DNA of 64,000 nt. Origin: Qipengyuania flava (GTDB lineage: Bacteria > Pseudomonadota > Alphaproteobacteria > Sphingomonadales > Sphingomonadaceae). The position numbers and the translations under genes were made by a program. The stretch covers positions 434,001 to 498,000 of the forward strand of contig NZ_JAASQU010000001.1 in the NCBI RefSeq assembly GCF_011762005.1. Reading direction: 5' to 3'. Under the pieces are notes generated by a model, which saw nothing but the letters and a program-made list of their open reading frames with translations, had not been told where the DNA came from and made no database searches. This document shows positions 1 to 11,004 of the stretch, one piece after another. How positions within the stretch are numbered: the stretch's first letter is position 1; each line of letters starts with the position of its first letter.

Positions 1-110
1 AAGACCAGCCCGCGCGCCCCGAACGCGAGGGCAAGACCACCGACACCGCTGCCGCGACCGAACCCGATCCGTCGGATGACGACGCCGATGCCGCGAAGGA
101 CGCCAAGTGA
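1..110 (+). CDS. nuoC: NADH-quinone oxidoreductase subunit C, C-terminal end (partial)
   Basis: The window opens inside a reading frame that ends with TGA at 108-110. About 35 codons are visible. They encode a hydrophilic tail rich in Ala, Asp, Glu and Thr with no recognisable domain, so it is probably disordered. The NuoC call rests on position: it lies directly before nuoD in an otherwise canonical nuoD-N order, and the folded part of the protein is off the left edge. The stop overlaps the next ATG (TGATG), which suggests translational coupling. Identity is inferred from context, not from sequence. Confidence 0.7.
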   Translation, partial: DQPARPEREGKTTDTAAATEPDPSDDDADAAKDAK

Positions 111-643
111 TGAACCGCCTCCTGCTCCTCGCAATACCGCTGGCGCTTGCAGCGTGCTCGTCAGAGCAGGCCCCGCAGGAGAGCGCCGAGGATTTCGCCA
201 GCCGCATTGGTCAGGATGGCGAACCGACCGCTGGCGCCGGGGTCGACCCGGACAAGCCCAATACCGTTGCCAAGGCGCCGCCCGCCAATGCCGATCTCAC
301 GCAATTGCAGAAGCTCGGCGATATCGGCGGTGTCGATTTCGGACCGCGCGACGGCGGGTGCACGCTGATGGTTGGCAAGAATGAAATCATCATCGCCGGG
401 GCGATGAATGACGCTGCCATCCCGGGTAAGGCGGTGGTCCGCGTGGGCGACAGCCTGACGCTGGCCGATGCGGCCGCGGGCGGGCTCGATGCCATTCGCA
501 ACGGCACCAGCTTCGCGGGTGAAGGGTTTACCGTCTCGGTCGCTCCTGCAGCGGGCGACGCGCAGCGCCGGCCTGCCAACGTCACCGTGACCGACGCCGC
601 CGGCAAAACGCAAAGCTACAGCGGCAACTGGATCTGCTCATGA
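110..643 (+). CDS. Small lipoprotein between nuoC and nuoD, unknown function
   Basis: This gene encodes 177 aa. The N-terminus is a lipoprotein signal peptide: Arg3, a Leu-rich hydrophobic core, and lipobox L-A-A-C with lipidation at Cys16. Residues 20-60 are low-complexity and Pro/Ala/Glu-rich, followed by a compact globular part (about 65-177) with two further cysteines, C84 and C176, that could form a disulfide. I do not recognise a family. A GTG at 107 is in frame, but ATG at 110 gives the usual TGATG coupling with nuoC. The stop (TGA 641-643) overlaps the nuoD ATG at 640. It is therefore co-translated with complex I, yet it is not one of the 14 subunits. A periplasmic accessory or membrane-anchored role is possible but unproven. 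Confidence 0.85.
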   Translation: MNRLLLLAIPLALAACSSEQAPQESAEDFASRIGQDGEPTAGAGVDPDKPNTVAKAPPANADLTQLQKLGDIGGVDFGPRDGGCTLMVGKNEIIIAGAMNDAAIPGKAVVRVGDSLTLADAAAGGLDAIRNGTSFAGEGFTVSVAPAAGDAQRRPANVTVTDAAGKTQSYSGNWICS

Positions 644-1857
644 GCCACGCCATGCATCTGGAAGAGTCGCCGACGACCGGCGACGAAGTGATCACCAATT
701 ACACGATCAACTTCGGGCCCCAGCACCCCGCGGCACACGGCGTGCTGCGCATGGTGATGGAACTCGACGGAGAGATCATCGAGCGCATCGATCCGCATGT
801 CGGGCTGCTCCACCGCGGCACCGAAAAGCTGATCGAGCACAAGACCTATCTGCAGGCGCTGCCTTATTTCGACCGGCTCGACTACTGTTCGCCGCTGGCG
901 CAGGAATACAGCTATGTCCTCGCGATCGAAAAGCTGCTCAACGTCGAAGTGCCCGAGCGGGCGCAGTATCTGCGCGTGCTGTTCGCGGAGCTGACGCGCA
1001 TCTGCAACCACATGCTCAATATCGGTGCTCACGTCATGGACGTCGGCGCGATGACGCCGAACCTGTGGGTGTTCGAACTGCGCGAAGACTGCATGAACTT
1101 CTTCGAACGGGCTTCGGGTGCGCGCATGCACAGCGCCTGGTTCCGCCCCGGCGGCGTCCACCAGGACGTGCCCGAGAAGCTGCTGGTCGATATCGGCAAC
1201 TGGGTTGATGGCCGGCTCCAGGAACTGTTCGGCGACGCGATGAGCCTCGTGCTCGACAATCGCATTTTCAAGCAGCGCAATGTCGACATCGCCGTGGTCA
1301 GCAAGGACGATGCGGTTGCATGGGGGTTCTCCGGCCCGATGATCCGCGCTGCGGGCATCCCGTGGGACTTGCGCAAGTCGCAGCCCTACGACGTCTACGA
1401 GCGGATGGAATTCGACATTCCCGTCGGCACCAATTCGGATTGTTACGACCGCTTCGTCGTGCGCGTGAAGGAAGTCTACGAAAGCGCGAAGATCATCAAG
1501 CAGTGCCTGGCGCAGATGCCGTCCGGCCCGATCTGCTCGGATGATCGCAAAGTCTCGCCGCCCAAGCGTGCCGAGATGAAGCAGTCGATGGAAGCGCTGA
1601 TCCACCACTTCAAGCTCTATACCGAGGGCTTCCACGTGCCCGCAGGGGAAGTGTACGTGGCGACCGAAAGCCCCAAGGGCGAATTTGGCGTCTATCTGGT
1701 CAGCGACGGGTCGAACAAACCCTATCGCTGCAAGATCCGTCCGACCGCCTTCAGCCACCTGCAAGCAATGGATTTCATGTCGAAGGGCCACATGCTGCCT
1801 GATGCCACCGCCATTCTCGGCGCTATCGACGTCGTATTCGGGGAGTGTGACCGCTAA
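640..1857 (+). CDS. nuoD: NADH-quinone oxidoreductase subunit D (49 kDa)
   Basis: NuoD forms the quinone-binding cavity at the junction of the peripheral and membrane arms of complex I, together with NuoB and NuoH. The 405-aa length is normal for an unfused NuoD. Family signatures are present: N-terminal [10 protein letters not shown] followed by H-R-G-T-E-K-L-I-E, the Y-F-D-R-L-D-Y segment, and a C-terminal end close to the conserved Asp-Val-Val-Phe-Gly-Glu-x-D-R. Like its homologues it carries no iron-sulfur ligands. It starts at ATG 640, overlapping the upstream lipoprotein stop, and its TAA overlaps nuoE by one base. Confidence 0.98.
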   Translation: MSHAMHLEESPTTGDEVITNYTINFGPQHPAAHGVLRMVMELDGEIIERIDPHVGLLHRGTEKLIEHKTYLQALPYFDRLDYCSPLAQEYSYVLAIEKLLNVEVPERAQYLRVLFAELTRICNHMLNIGAHVMDVGAMTPNLWVFELREDCMNFFERASGARMHSAWFRPGGVHQDVPEKLLVDIGNWVDGRLQELFGDAMSLVLDNRIFKQRNVDIAVVSKDDAVAWGFSGPMIRAAGIPWDLRKSQPYDVYERMEFDIPVGTNSDCYDRFVVRVKEVYESAKIIKQCLAQMPSGPICSDDRKVSPPKRAEMKQSMEALIHHFKLYTEGFHVPAGEVYVATESPKGEFGVYLVSDGSNKPYRCKIRPTAFSHLQAMDFMSKGHMLPDATAILGAIDVVFGECDR

Positions 1858-2525
1858 TGGCCGACCGTTCTCCCGCACCCGATACCCCCGAGCTGCGCGA
1901 GCGCTGGGGTGGCTTCGAGTTCAACGAAAGCTACCGCGCCCGCGCGGACAAGGCCATCGCGCGCTATCCCGAGGGGCGGCAGCGCTCCGCGGTGATGCCG
2001 CTGCTCGACCTTGCACAGCGCCAGGTGGGTGAAGAGACCGATACGCAGGGCTGGCTCCCGCTGCCGGTCATCGAATATGTCGCCGATTATCTCGACATGC
2101 CGGTAATACGCGTGCTCGAGGTCGCGACCTTCTATTTCATGTACAACATGAAGCCGGTGGGTAAGTACCACGTGCAGGTCTGCGGCACGACGCCCTGCAT
2201 GCTGCGCGGTTCGGACGGTCTGTTCGAGACCTGCAAGAAGCGTGGCATGAAGAAGGGCCATGTCTCCGAGGACGGGCTGTGGACGCTGACCGAAGTCGAA
2301 TGCATGGGCAATTGCGCCACTGCACCCATGGTCCAGATCAACGACGACAATTACGAGGACCTCACGCCCGAGCGGCTCGATGCGGTGCTCGATGCGCTGG
2401 CCAAGGGCGAGCAACCCAAGACGGGCACGCAGGAGCCGGGACGTCACACCAGTGAACCCGCCAATGCACTGAGTTCGCTGCCCGAAATGGTCGACGCTAA
2501 TCACGATTACCGGAAGGATTGGTGA
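1857..2525 (+). CDS. nuoE: NADH-quinone oxidoreductase subunit E (24 kDa)
   Basis: This is the thioredoxin-fold subunit of the NADH dehydrogenase module that carries the off-pathway [2Fe-2S] cluster N1a. The four ligands are visible as C-G-T-T-P-C and, about 35 residues later, C-M-G-N-C. At 222 aa it is longer than the minimal family. The last ~40 residues after the conserved core are a polar Glu/Pro/Thr/Asn-containing extension. ATG at 1857 overlaps the nuoD stop by one base, and the TGA at 2523-2525 overlaps the ATG of the small membrane gene that follows. Confidence 0.98.
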   Translation: MADRSPAPDTPELRERWGGFEFNESYRARADKAIARYPEGRQRSAVMPLLDLAQRQVGEETDTQGWLPLPVIEYVADYLDMPVIRVLEVATFYFMYNMKPVGKYHVQVCGTTPCMLRGSDGLFETCKKRGMKKGHVSEDGLWTLTEVECMGNCATAPMVQINDDNYEDLTPERLDAVLDALAKGEQPKTGTQEPGRHTSEPANALSSLPEMVDANHDYRKDW

Positions 2526-2665
2526 TGAGCATCGCCACCATCCTGGTTGCACTGGTGCTGGGCTTCGTCGCCTGGAAGGTGCTGGTCGGCCTCGTGAAAT
2601 TCGGCGCGCTCGCGATCATCGCGGTCGCCGCAATCTACTTCCTCTCGCAAGGGGGCGCATTCTGA
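2525..2665 (+). CDS. 46-aa membrane protein between nuoE and nuoF
   Basis: A 47-codon frame fills exactly the space between nuoE and nuoF. ATG at 2525 overlaps the nuoE TGA, and TGA at 2663-2665 overlaps the nuoF ATG. The product is almost entirely hydrophobic: residues 3-16 and 19-40 are Val/Leu/Ile/Ala-rich with W17-K18 between them, so it would form one long or two short membrane segments with a tiny S-Q-G-G-A-F tail. The perfect stop/start coupling at both ends and the absence of spare intergenic DNA argue that it is translated. I recognise no family. It is not a known complex I subunit. A role in complex I assembly or membrane docking is a guess from context. Confidence 0.75.
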   Translation: MSIATILVALVLGFVAWKVLVGLVKFGALAIIAVAAIYFLSQGGAF

Positions 2666-3957
2666 TGCTTGCCGACAAGGATCGCATCTTTACCAATCTC
2701 TATGGCTTCCAGGACTGGGGCCTAAAGGCGGCGCAGCAGCGCGGCGACTGGGACGATACCAAGTCGCTGATCGCGCGCGGCCATGATGCCATCATCGAGG
2801 AAGTGAAGGCGTCGGGCTTGCGCGGGCGGGGCGGGGCGGGCTTCCCCACCGGACTGAAATGGTCGTTCATGCCGAAGGAATCGAAGGACGGTCGTCCGAG
2901 CTTCCTCGTCATCAATGCCGACGAATCCGAACCGGGATCGTGCAAGGACCGCGAGATCATCCGCCACGACCCGCACAAGCTCGTCGAAGGCGCGCTGGTT
3001 GCGGGTTACGCTATGCGCGCGCGCGCCGCCTATATCTACATCCGCGGTGAATACATTCGCGAGGCCGAGACGCTGCAGGCGGCGATCGACGAGGCTTATG
3101 ACGCCGGGCTGATCGGCAAGAACGCCAGCAAGTCGGGCTACGATTTCGACGTCTTCCTGCACCGCGGGGCCGGCGCCTACATCTGCGGCGAAGAAACCGC
3201 GATGATCGAAAGCCTCGAGGGCAAGAAGGGCCAGCCACGCCTCAAGCCGCCGTTTCCGGCGGGCGCGGGCCTTTATGGCTGCCCGACCACGGTCAATAAT
3301 GTGGAATCGATTGCTGTCGTCCCGACCATCCTGCGGCGTGGTGCCTCATGGTTCAGCTCCTTCGGACGCGAGAACAACAAGGGCACCAAGCTGTTCCAGA
3401 TCAGTGGCCATGTGAACAAGCCCTGCGTGGTCGAGGAAGCGCTCAGTATCCCGTTCAGCGAGCTGATCGAGAAGCATTGCGGCGGCATCATCGGCGGCAA
3501 GGACAACCTCCTCGCCGTGATCCCGGGCGGTTCGTCGGTCCCGCTGGTTCCCGCTGCGCAAATCTGGGACGCGCCGATGGATTTCGACGGGCTCAAGGAA
3601 TTGGGCTCGGGCCTCGGCACGGCGGGCGTCATCGTGATGGACAAGTCGACCGACATCGTCCGCGCGATCAGTCGCCTAAGCTATTTCTACAAGCACGAAA
3701 GCTGCGGCCAGTGCACACCGTGCCGCGAAGGCACGGGCTGGATGTGGCGCATGATGGAACGCCTGCGCACCGGCGATGCGGCGATCGAGGAAATCGACAT
3801 GCTGCAACAGGTCACCAAGCAGGTCGAAGGCCACACCATCTGCGCATTGGGCGACGCGGCGGCCTGGCCGATCCAGGGCCTGATCCGCCATTTCCGCCCC
3901 GAGCTCGAGCGCCGGATCGAAGAACACAACGCCAAGTTTGCGGAGGCAGCGGAATGA
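2665..3957 (+). CDS. nuoF: NADH-quinone oxidoreductase subunit F (51 kDa)
   Basis: NuoF binds NADH and FMN and holds the [4Fe-4S] cluster N3 at the entry of electrons into complex I. The 430-aa product shows the nucleotide-binding glycine-rich loop [14 protein letters not shown] near residue 55. The acidic Asp-Glu-Ser-Glu-Pro-Gly motif follows, then the Y-I-C-G-E-E-T-A region. The cluster ligands near the C-terminus are C-G-Q-C-T-P-C with the fourth Cys in T-I-C-A-L-G-D. It starts at ATG 2665, and its TGA overlaps the ATG of the exported-protein gene inserted before nuoG. Confidence 0.98.
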   Translation: MLADKDRIFTNLYGFQDWGLKAAQQRGDWDDTKSLIARGHDAIIEEVKASGLRGRGGAGFPTGLKWSFMPKESKDGRPSFLVINADESEPGSCKDREIIRHDPHKLVEGALVAGYAMRARAAYIYIRGEYIREAETLQAAIDEAYDAGLIGKNASKSGYDFDVFLHRGAGAYICGEETAMIESLEGKKGQPRLKPPFPAGAGLYGCPTTVNNVESIAVVPTILRRGASWFSSFGRENNKGTKLFQISGHVNKPCVVEEALSIPFSELIEKHCGGIIGGKDNLLAVIPGGSSVPLVPAAQIWDAPMDFDGLKELGSGLGTAGVIVMDKSTDIVRAISRLSYFYKHESCGQCTPCREGTGWMWRMMERLRTGDAAIEEIDMLQQVTKQVEGHTICALGDAAAWPIQGLIRHFRPELERRIEEHNAKFAEAAE

Positions 3958-4544
3958 ATCGACTTGCCTCCTTTTCAATGGCTGCATTCGTGGCCGGACA
4001 TCTAGTCTGTGCCTCACCCGTACTGGCTCAGGGCAAGGGCGCTGCATCATTAGAAGGTCTGGCTGCCTGCACCGTTGGCCATCCGAAGTGGCGTAACGAA
4101 GCTTCTGCGTTTCTTTCGCTTTCTCAGTTCTCGCTCGAGTACACAGAGCAATTGAAAACGCTCGCGTGGAACGAGGAATGTGACGATCACTTCAAGGGCA
4201 TGATCTCTTTCACGCCCGAGACCTTCCGCAAGGTGTTGTTCGATGCCTGGAAGGCTACTCGACCGGACGGCGAAGAACTGAACGTCACGATGATGCAGAT
4301 GCTGGCTGACTGTTTGGTACTCAGCAGTCCAGAGCTGATCGCAGGTTTCGTCGAAACAGTGCCGGGGAGCGCAGCTGAAGAGGCCTCGATCGCGCAACTG
4401 GCGCAGAAATTGCCTTCCTGCGTTGACCAAGGTGCGTCGCTTAATCTGACCAGGGCGTCTTTGCGCGAAGTGCTGACTTCGACCGCCGCTTTGGCGAAAG
4501 AAGTCGAAAATTCAAAGGAATTGAAGGCAGAAAAAGATGCCTAA
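3954..4544 (+). CDS. Exported four-cysteine protein between nuoF and nuoG, unknown function
   Basis: This gene encodes 196 aa. It starts with a Sec signal peptide (Asn-Arg, hydrophobic core to about residue 22, likely cleavage after Val-Leu-Ala25). The mature part is mostly helical in character and has four cysteines (C39, C76, C120, C156), which could make two disulfides in the periplasm; the C-terminus is charged. ATG at 3954 gives an ATGA overlap with the nuoF stop. The gene runs 8 bases into nuoG, whose ATG lies inside its last codons. Base composition is visibly lower in GC than the flanking nuo genes, and codons such as TTA, TTG, GTA and CGA are common, hinting at a later insertion into the operon. 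I recognise no family. Confidence 0.85.
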   Translation: MNRLASFSMAAFVAGHLVCASPVLAQGKGAASLEGLAACTVGHPKWRNEASAFLSLSQFSLEYTEQLKTLAWNEECDDHFKGMISFTPETFRKVLFDAWKATRPDGEELNVTMMQMLADCLVLSSPELIAGFVETVPGSAAEEASIAQLAQKLPSCVDQGASLNLTRASLREVLTSTAALAKEVENSKELKAEKDA

Positions 4545-6546
4545 AGTCACCGTAGACGGACAGGAAATCGAGGTTCCGGACGGCGCGACCGTCCTGCAGG
4601 CCTGCGAGCTGGCGGGCAAGGAAATTCCGCGTTTCTGCTATCACGAGCGGCTGTCGATCGCCGGCAATTGCCGCATGTGCCTGGTCGAAGTGAAGCCCGG
4701 GCCGCCCAAGCCGCAGGCGAGCTGTGCGCTGCCGGCCACCGAGGGCCAGGAAATCCGGACCGACAGCGAGATGGTAAAGACCGCGCGCGAAGGCGTGATG
4801 GAATTCCTGCTGATCAACCACCCGCTTGACTGCCCGATCTGCGATCAGGGCGGCGAATGCGATTTGCAGGACCAGTCGGTCGCCTATGGCCGCGGTGCGA
4901 CGCGCTATGAAGAGAACAAGCGCGCGGTGACCGAGAAATACATGGGGCCGCTGATCAAGACGGTCATGACCCGTTGCATCCACTGCACCCGCTGCGTGCG
5001 CTTCTCGGAAGAGATCGCCGGCGTGGACGAGATCGGCGCGCTCTATCGCGGCGAAGACATGCAGATCACCACCTATCTCGAGCAGGCAGCCGAACACGAA
5101 CTGTCCGCCAATGTGATCGATCTGTGCCCCGTCGGTGCTCTCACCTCGCGTCCCTACGCTTTCGAAGCGCGTCCGTGGGAGCTGAAGAAGACGCTCAGCA
5201 TCGACGTTTCCGATGCGGTTGGTTCGAACATCCGCCTCGACAGCCGCGGTCGCGAAGTGATGCGCGCGCTTCCGCGCATCAATGACGACGTCAACGAGGA
5301 ATGGATCTCGGACAAGGCGCGCTACCAGGTCGATGGCCTGAGCAAGCGCCGTCTCGACAAGGTCTTCATGCGCAAGCGCGGCAAGCTGCAACCGGCAAGC
5401 TGGGATGAGGCGTTCAAGGCCATCGCCAAGGCCAAGCCGGGCAAGGACATCGCGGCCATCGCCGGCGATATGGTTGATTGCGAAACCATGTTCGCGGCCA
5501 AGGCGCTGCTCAAGGCCTGCGGCTCGACCTTGGTCGAGGGGCGCCAGACGGGCATGGACTACGACGTGTCCAACCTCGCCGCGGTCAATTTCAATTCGAC
5601 CTTCGGCGGGATCGAGACCGCAGATGCGATCATGATCGTGGGCAGCCACATCCGCTGGGAAGCGGCGCTGGTGAATGTACGCATTCGCAAGGCGGTCAAG
5701 CGCGGTGCCAGGGTCTTCGTGGTCGGTCCTCAGTGGGACACCACCTATCCGGCCGAATTCCTCGGCGACGATCTGTCGGTGCTGGGTGAACTGCCCAAGC
5801 ACGTGGTCGAAGCCTTCAAGGACGCGGAACGTCCGGCCATCATCATGGGCGGTGCAGCGCTTGCGAAGGGCGCTCTCGGCGCCGGACTTGCTTTCGCCGA
5901 AAGCTACGGCCTCGTGAAGGATGGCTGGAACGGCTTCAACGTCCTCCATTTCAGCGCGGCTCGCATGGGCGGCCTGATGCTCGGTTTCGCGCAGAAGGGC
6001 GGTCTGAAAGACATCGTTGCTGCCAAGCCCAGGGTGGTCTTCAGCCTCGGTGCCGACGAAATGGATTTCGAACCCTTCGCCGATGCGCTCAAGGTTTATA
6101 TCGGCCATCACGGCGATCGCGGCGCGCATGCTGCGGACATCATCCTGCCGGCCGCCAGCTTCGCCGAAAAGGACGGGACCTACGTCAACACCGAAGGTCG
6201 AGTGCAATTCGCCGAAAAAGCCGTGTTCGCGCCCGGTGACGCACGCGAGGACTGGACGATCCTGCGCGCGCTGGCCGATGCGCTCAAGGTCGAGGTCGGC
6301 TTCGACAGCTTTGCCGAATTGCAGGCTGCGATGATCCGCGAAGTCCCCGCGCTGGGCGAAGAAGGTCTCGCTGCCTATGGCGCGCTGCCCAAGGGCGGCA
6401 GCGCCGCGAAGGCCGAAGGCCGGATCGCGGCCTATCCGATCAAGGACTTCTACCTTACCAATCCGATCGCCCGCGCCAGCGCGGTGATGCAGCAGTGCTC
6501 GAGCGAACTGCTCGGCGGCGGCGAGCTTGCGGAGGCCGCGGAATGA
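4537..6546 (+). CDS. nuoG: NADH-quinone oxidoreductase subunit G (75 kDa)
   Basis: NuoG is the largest peripheral subunit of complex I and wires electrons from NuoF/NuoE towards NuoI. At 669 aa it is an alphaproteobacterial/mitochondrial-length version. The N-terminal ferredoxin domain carries the [2Fe-2S] ligands C34, C45, C48 and C63. The His-Cys motif [14 protein letters not shown] follows, then C-I-H-C-T-R-C with a later D-L-C-P-V-G for the next [4Fe-4S] cluster. The rest is a molybdopterin-oxidoreductase-like domain without cofactor. The start at 4537 lies within the upstream gene (8-base overlap), and the stop overlaps nuoH ATG. Confidence 0.98.
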   Translation: MPKVTVDGQEIEVPDGATVLQACELAGKEIPRFCYHERLSIAGNCRMCLVEVKPGPPKPQASCALPATEGQEIRTDSEMVKTAREGVMEFLLINHPLDCPICDQGGECDLQDQSVAYGRGATRYEENKRAVTEKYMGPLIKTVMTRCIHCTRCVRFSEEIAGVDEIGALYRGEDMQITTYLEQAAEHELSANVIDLCPVGALTSRPYAFEARPWELKKTLSIDVSDAVGSNIRLDSRGREVMRALPRINDDVNEEWISDKARYQVDGLSKRRLDKVFMRKRGKLQPASWDEAFKAIAKAKPGKDIAAIAGDMVDCETMFAAKALLKACGSTLVEGRQTGMDYDVSNLAAVNFNSTFGGIETADAIMIVGSHIRWEAALVNVRIRKAVKRGARVFVVGPQWDTTYPAEFLGDDLSVLGELPKHVVEAFKDAERPAIIMGGAALAKGALGAGLAFAESYGLVKDGWNGFNVLHFSAARMGGLMLGFAQKGGLKDIVAAKPRVVFSLGADEMDFEPFADALKVYIGHHGDRGAHAADIILPAASFAEKDGTYVNTEGRVQFAEKAVFAPGDAREDWTILRALADALKVEVGFDSFAELQAAMIREVPALGEEGLAAYGALPKGGSAAKAEGRIAAYPIKDFYLTNPIARASAVMQQCSSELLGGGELAEAAE

Positions 6547-7589
6547 CCGAATTCTTCCAGTCTCTCGGCCTGACCTACGAATGGGCCTGGGGGCTCGCGA
6601 CCATCGCGGGCATCCTGCTGATCGCACTGCCGCTGATGCTGAGCGTGGCGATGGTGATCTACGTCGACCGCAAGGTCTGGGCCGCGATCAATCTGCGGCG
6701 CGGCCCCAATGTGGTGGGCCCTTTCGGCCTGCTCCAGAGCTTCGCCGACGGTCTGAAGGTTTTCCTCCAGGAAACCATCATTCCCTCCGCTGCCAACAAG
6801 GGCATCTTCATTCTTGCGCCGATCGTGACCTTCACCGTCGCGCTCGCCGCTTGGGCGGTGGTGCCGTTCAGCGCCACTGCCGTGCTGGCGGACATCAACA
6901 TCGGCCTGCTCTACATTCTCGCGATCAGTTCGCTGTCGGTCTATGGCGTGGTGATGAGCGGGTGGGCGAGTAACTCGAAATACCCGTTCTTCTCCGCCAT
7001 GCGCGCTGCTGCGCAGATGATCAGCTACGAAGTCTCGATCGGCTTCATCCTGGTGTGCGTCGTGCTGTTCGCAGGCACGTTCAACCTGAACGACATCGTG
7101 CGTGCCCAGGAAGGCTTCGGTCTCGGGGTGATCAATGCCTATGGCATTCATCCGCTGCTGTTCCCGATGTGGGTGATGTTCTTCATCTCCTGCCTGGCGG
7201 AAACGCAGCGCGTGCCCTTCGACCTCACCGAGGCGGAGAGCGAACTCGTCGCGGGTTACCAGACCGAATACAGCTCAATGAGCTTCGCGCTCTTCTGGCT
7301 GGGCGAATATGCCAACATCCTGCTGATGTGCATTCTCAACGCGCTGCTGTTCTGGGGTGGCTGGCTGCCGCCGATCGACTGGGCGCCGCTGTATTACGTA
7401 CCCGGGATCGTCTGGCTGCTGCTCAAGACCTTCTTCTTCTTCTTCATGTTCAGCTGGGTCATGGCGACCGTACCGCGCTATCGCTACGACCAGCTGATGC
7501 GCCTTGGCTGGAAGGTCTTCCTTCCCATCAGCCTTGGCTTCGTTGTCGTCATTTCGGGCTATCTGATGGCCACGGGACATTTCGGATGA
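6543..7589 (+). CDS. nuoH: NADH-quinone oxidoreductase subunit H
   Basis: This integral membrane subunit forms the floor of the quinone tunnel. The product is 348 aa with about eight hydrophobic segments. The conserved [11 protein letters not shown] loop lies near residue 50. The acidic loop [18 protein letters not shown] is characteristic of NuoH/ND1. ATG at 6543 overlaps the nuoG TGA; an in-frame upstream start would add an Arg-rich stretch encoded inside nuoG and is unlikely. The stop overlaps nuoI ATG (ATGA). Confidence 0.98.
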   Translation: MTEFFQSLGLTYEWAWGLATIAGILLIALPLMLSVAMVIYVDRKVWAAINLRRGPNVVGPFGLLQSFADGLKVFLQETIIPSAANKGIFILAPIVTFTVALAAWAVVPFSATAVLADINIGLLYILAISSLSVYGVVMSGWASNSKYPFFSAMRAAAQMISYEVSIGFILVCVVLFAGTFNLNDIVRAQEGFGLGVINAYGIHPLLFPMWVMFFISCLAETQRVPFDLTEAESELVAGYQTEYSSMSFALFWLGEYANILLMCILNALLFWGGWLPPIDWAPLYYVPGIVWLLLKTFFFFFMFSWVMATVPRYRYDQLMRLGWKVFLPISLGFVVVISGYLMATGHFG

Positions 7590-8071
7590 GTATCGCGCAA
7601 ACCATCAAGGCGTTTACCCTGTGGGAATTCGTGAAGGCGCATGCCCTCACGCTGAAGTATTTCTTCAAGCCCAAGGTGACGATCAACTATCCGTTCGAGA
7701 AGAACCCGATCTCGCCCCGCTTCCGCGGCGAGCATGCGCTGCGCCGCTATCCCAACGGCGAGGAACGCTGCATCGCGTGCAAGCTGTGCGAAGCCGTGTG
7801 CCCGGCGCAGGCGATCACGATCGAGAGCGAACCACGCGAGGACGGCAGCCGCCGCACCACGCGTTACGACATCGACATGACCAAATGCATCTATTGCGGT
7901 TTCTGCCAGGAAGCCTGCCCGGTCGATGCGGTGGTTGAAGGGCCGAACTTCGAATACGCCACGGAAACGCGTGAGGAACTGCTCTACGACAAGGCGAAAC
8001 TGTTGGCGAACGGGGACAAGTGGGAGCGTGCGATTGCCGCGAACCTTGAAGCCGATGCGCCCTATCGATAG
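7586..8071 (+). CDS. nuoI: NADH-quinone oxidoreductase subunit I (23 kDa, 8Fe ferredoxin)
   Basis: NuoI carries the two [4Fe-4S] clusters N6a and N6b that pass electrons from NuoG to NuoB. The product is 161 aa, typical for alphaproteobacteria. Two complete ferredoxin motifs are visible: [12 protein letters not shown] and [12 protein letters not shown]. The N-terminal region has the amphipathic helices that lie on the membrane. ATG at 7586 overlaps the nuoH stop. A 12-base gap separates it from nuoJ. Confidence 0.98.
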   Translation: MSIAQTIKAFTLWEFVKAHALTLKYFFKPKVTINYPFEKNPISPRFRGEHALRRYPNGEERCIACKLCEAVCPAQAITIESEPREDGSRRTTRYDIDMTKCIYCGFCQEACPVDAVVEGPNFEYATETREELLYDKAKLLANGDKWERAIAANLEADAPYR

Positions 8072-8083
8072 GGGCCCGCGACG

Positions 8084-8704
8084 ATGATCCAGACGCTTGC
8101 CTTCTACCTCTTCGCTGCGCTCGTTATCGCCAGCGCCGTCATGGTCATCATGGCGCGCAACCCGGTGCATTCGGTGCTGTGGCTGATCCTCGCCTTCTTC
8201 AACGCCGCGGGCCTGATGGTTCTCGTCGGCGCGGAATTCATCGCTGCGCTGCTGTTGATCGTTTACGTCGGCGCGGTCGCGGTGCTGTTCCTGTTCGTGG
8301 TGATGATGCTCGACATCGACTTCGCCGAACTGCGTGCCGGTTTCGTCAAGAACTTCCCGCTCGGCATCGCGATCGCGCTGGTGCTCGCCGCTGAACTGAT
8401 CTTCGGCATCGGCGCCTACCAGGCCGGGCAGCTCGAACTGGGCGTGGCCAGCGGTGTTGCGGCGCCGGCGCTCGACGCGTCGAACACAGCCAGCATCGGT
8501 GCGGTGCTCTATCGCGATTACGTCTTCCTGTTCGAGGCTGCGGGTATCATCCTGCTGGTCGCGATGGTCGGCGCCATCGTGTTGACGCACCGTCGCACCG
8601 AAAACGCGCGCGGTCAGCAGGACATTTCGCGGCAGGTGCGCCGCAATCCCGATGAGGCAACCGTCATGAAGCAGCCCGAAGTGGGCCGGGGGGTCGACCT
8701 GTGA
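8084..8704 (+). CDS. nuoJ: NADH-quinone oxidoreductase subunit J
   Basis: This membrane subunit (ND6 homologue) has 206 aa and five predicted hydrophobic segments. The conserved [15 protein letters not shown] segment and the pi-bulge-type helix around [17 protein letters not shown] match the family. After the last helix the protein ends in a ~40-residue cytoplasmic polar tail. The stop at 8702-8704 overlaps the GTG start of nuoK. Confidence 0.97.
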   Translation: MIQTLAFYLFAALVIASAVMVIMARNPVHSVLWLILAFFNAAGLMVLVGAEFIAALLLIVYVGAVAVLFLFVVMMLDIDFAELRAGFVKNFPLGIAIALVLAAELIFGIGAYQAGQLELGVASGVAAPALDASNTASIGAVLYRDYVFLFEAAGIILLVAMVGAIVLTHRRTENARGQQDISRQVRRNPDEATVMKQPEVGRGVDL

Positions 8705-9006
8705 TCGGGATCGAGCATTACATCGTTGTCAGCGCGATCCTGTTCGTGCTCGGCGTGCTGGGCATTTTCCTCAACCGCAAGAACATCATCGTCATTCTCA
8801 TGGCGATCGAGCTGATCCTGCTCAGCGTGAACTTGCAACTGGTCGCATTCAGCGCATTTCTCGGCGATCTCGTAGGCCAGGTTTTCGCGATGTTCGTGCT
8901 GACCGTGGCAGCGGGCGAAGCCGCTGTCGGGCTCGCCATTCTCGTCATCTATTTCCGCGGCCGCGGTACCATCGCGGTCGACGACGTCGACCGGCTGAAG
9001 GGATAA
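8701..9006 (+). CDS. nuoK: NADH-quinone oxidoreductase subunit K
   Basis: This is the ND4L homologue, 101 aa with three transmembrane helices, including the conserved buried glutamate of the second helix ([11 protein letters not shown]) and the one in helix three ([10 protein letters not shown]). These take part in the proton path. It starts with GTG at 8701, overlapping the nuoJ TGA (GTGA), and ends 6 bases before nuoL. Confidence 0.97.
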   Translation: MIGIEHYIVVSAILFVLGVLGIFLNRKNIIVILMAIELILLSVNLQLVAFSAFLGDLVGQVFAMFVLTVAAGEAAVGLAILVIYFRGRGTIAVDDVDRLKG

Positions 9007-9012
9007 GTTCCG

Positions 9013-11004
9013 GTGCATCCGATACTCCTTATCGTCTTCCTGCCGCTGCTTGCGGCGCTCGTTGCCGGCCTGACCAACAAGGCTGCTCCCAGCGTGTTCG
9101 CCAAGGCGATCACCACGGGCGCGCTGTTCGTCAGCGCTGCGCTGAGCTGGCCCATTTTCCTCGGCTTCGTTGCGGGCACTTACGAACCGACGGTCGTGCC
9201 GGTCCTGAAATGGGTCCAGTCGGGCTCGCTGGCATTCGACTGGGCGCTGCGCGTCGACACGCTGACCGCGATCATGCTGGTGGTGATCAACACCGTCTCC
9301 GCGCTCGTGCACCTCTACAGCTGGGGGTACATGGACGAGGACCCGGACCAGCCGCGCTTCTTCGCCTATCTGTCGCTGTTCACTTTTGCCATGCTGATGC
9401 TGGTGACGGCGGACAACCTCGTGCAGATGTTCTTCGGTTGGGAAGGCGTCGGCCTCGCATCCTACCTGCTGATCGGTTTCTGGTTCCGCAAGCCTTCGGC
9501 AAGCGCCGCTGCGATCAAGGCGTTCGTGGTCAACCGCGTGGGTGACCTCGGCTTCATGCTGGGCATCTTCGGCACCTATCTGGTGTTTGACACCGTCTCC
9601 ATCACCGAGATCCTCGCCGCCGCACCCGGCATGAGCGGGGCGACCATCGGTTTCCTCGGTTACAATGTCTACACGATGGACGTGCTGTGTGTGCTGCTGT
9701 TCATCGGCGCCATGGGTAAGTCCGCGCAGCTAGGCCTGCACACCTGGCTGCCCGACGCGATGGAAGGGCCGACCCCGGTGTCGGCGCTCATCCACGCCGC
9801 GACCATGGTCACCGCGGGCGTGTTCATGGTTTGCCGATTGTCGCCGATGTTCGAGACCGCGCCTGTTGCGCTGGGCCTCGTCACCTTCATCGGTGCGGCC
9901 ACCTGCATTTTCGCCGCTACCGTCGGCACGACGCAGTGGGATATCAAACGCGTCATCGCCTATTCGACCTGTTCGCAGCTCGGTTACATGTTCTTCGCTG
10001 CGGGCGTCGGCGCTTATGGCGCGGCGATGTTCCACCTCTTCACGCACGCCTTTTTCAAGGCGCTGCTGTTCCTCGGTGCGGGGTCGGTCATCCACGCGAT
10101 GCACCACGAACAGGACATGCGCTATTACGGCGAACTGCGGAAACACATCCCGCTGACCTTCTGGGCCATGATGGCGGGTACGCTGGCGATCACCGGCGTG
10201 GGCATCTACCACCTCGGCGCAGGCTTTGCCGGCTTCTGGTCGAAGGACGCGATCCTCGAAGTGGCCTATGGCCGCGGGACCGAGCTGGGCAACTTCGCGT
10301 TCTGGATGGGCACCTTCGCCGCGCTGCTCACGAGCTTCTACAGCTGGCGTCTGATGTTCCTGACTTTCTGGGGCAAGCCGCGCTGGATCGAAAGCGAGCA
10401 CATCCAGCACTCGGTCCACAAGACACCCGAGGAAGCCGGCGAAGACACGACGGGTGGCTACCACCCGCATGAGAGCCCGCTGACCATGCTCATCCCGCTC
10501 GGCGTCCTGTCGATCGGCGCGGTTCTGGCCGGGCAGGTCTTCGCACCGACCTTCCTCGATGATGCGGCATTCTGGGGCAGCTCGATCTTCTACAACGAGC
10601 CGCTGATCCACGCGATGCACAACGTGCCATATCTGGTGAAGTATGCGGCGCTGATCGTGATGGTGATCGGCCTGGTGGTGGCGTGGTACGCCTATATCAA
10701 AGACACCAGCATCCCCGCCAAGACGGCGGAGCAGCTCGGCCCGATCTACCGCTTCCTCTACAACAAGTGGTATTTCGACGAACTCTATCACTATCTTTTC
10801 GTGGTGCCGGCCTTCTGGCTCGGCCGCCAGTTCTGGAAAATCGGCGACGTCGGTACGATCGACCGCTTCGGCCCCAATGGCATTGCCTGGGTAGTCGAGA
10901 AGGGCTCCGTGGGTGCCCGCAAGTTCCAGACCGGTTATCTCTATAGCTATGCGTTGGTGATGCTCCTCGGGCTCGTCGCCGCGATCACCTGGGTGCTGTT
11001 CTGA
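9013..11004 (+). CDS. nuoL: NADH-quinone oxidoreductase subunit L
   Basis: This is the distal antiporter-like proton-pumping subunit (ND5 homologue), 663 aa, with about 14 core helices. The C-terminal extension includes the long lateral helix that clamps the membrane arm. Key antiporter elements are visible: [13 protein letters not shown], the [20 protein letters not shown] segment, and the later Lys/His-rich [10 protein letters not shown]. It starts with GTG at 9013, and its stop overlaps nuoM ATG by one base. Confidence 0.97.
   Translation: MHPILLIVFLPLLAALVAGLTNKAAPSVFAKAITTGALFVSAALSWPIFLGFVAGTYEPTVVPVLKWVQSGSLAFDWALRVDTLTAIMLVVINTVSALVHLYSWGYMDEDPDQPRFFAYLSLFTFAMLMLVTADNLVQMFFGWEGVGLASYLLIGFWFRKPSASAAAIKAFVVNRVGDLGFMLGIFGTYLVFDTVSITEILAAAPGMSGATIGFLGYNVYTMDVLCVLLFIGAMGKSAQLGLHTWLPDAMEGPTPVSALIHAATMVTAGVFMVCRLSPMFETAPVALGLVTFIGAATCIFAATVGTTQWDIKRVIAYSTCSQLGYMFFAAGVGAYGAAMFHLFTHAFFKALLFLGAGSVIHAMHHEQDMRYYGELRKHIPLTFWAMMAGTLAITGVGIYHLGAGFAGFWSKDAILEVAYGRGTELGNFAFWMGTFAALLTSFYSWRLMFLTFWGKPRWIESEHIQHSVHKTPEEAGEDTTGGYHPHESPLTMLIPLGVLSIGAVLAGQVFAPTFLDDAAFWGSSIFYNEPLIHAMHNVPYLVKYAALIVMVIGLVVAWYAYIKDTSIPAKTAEQLGPIYRFLYNKWYFDELYHYLFVVPAFWLGRQFWKIGDVGTIDRFGPNGIAWVVEKGSVGARKFQTGYLYSYALVMLLGLVAAITWVLF

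Noticed and set aside
4441..6627. A 728-codon open frame on the minus strand opposite nuoG
   Set aside because: High GC gives long antisense open frames. nuoG on the plus strand has all cluster motifs, while the antisense product shows the Arg/His/Asp-rich bias of an antisense translation and no family signature.
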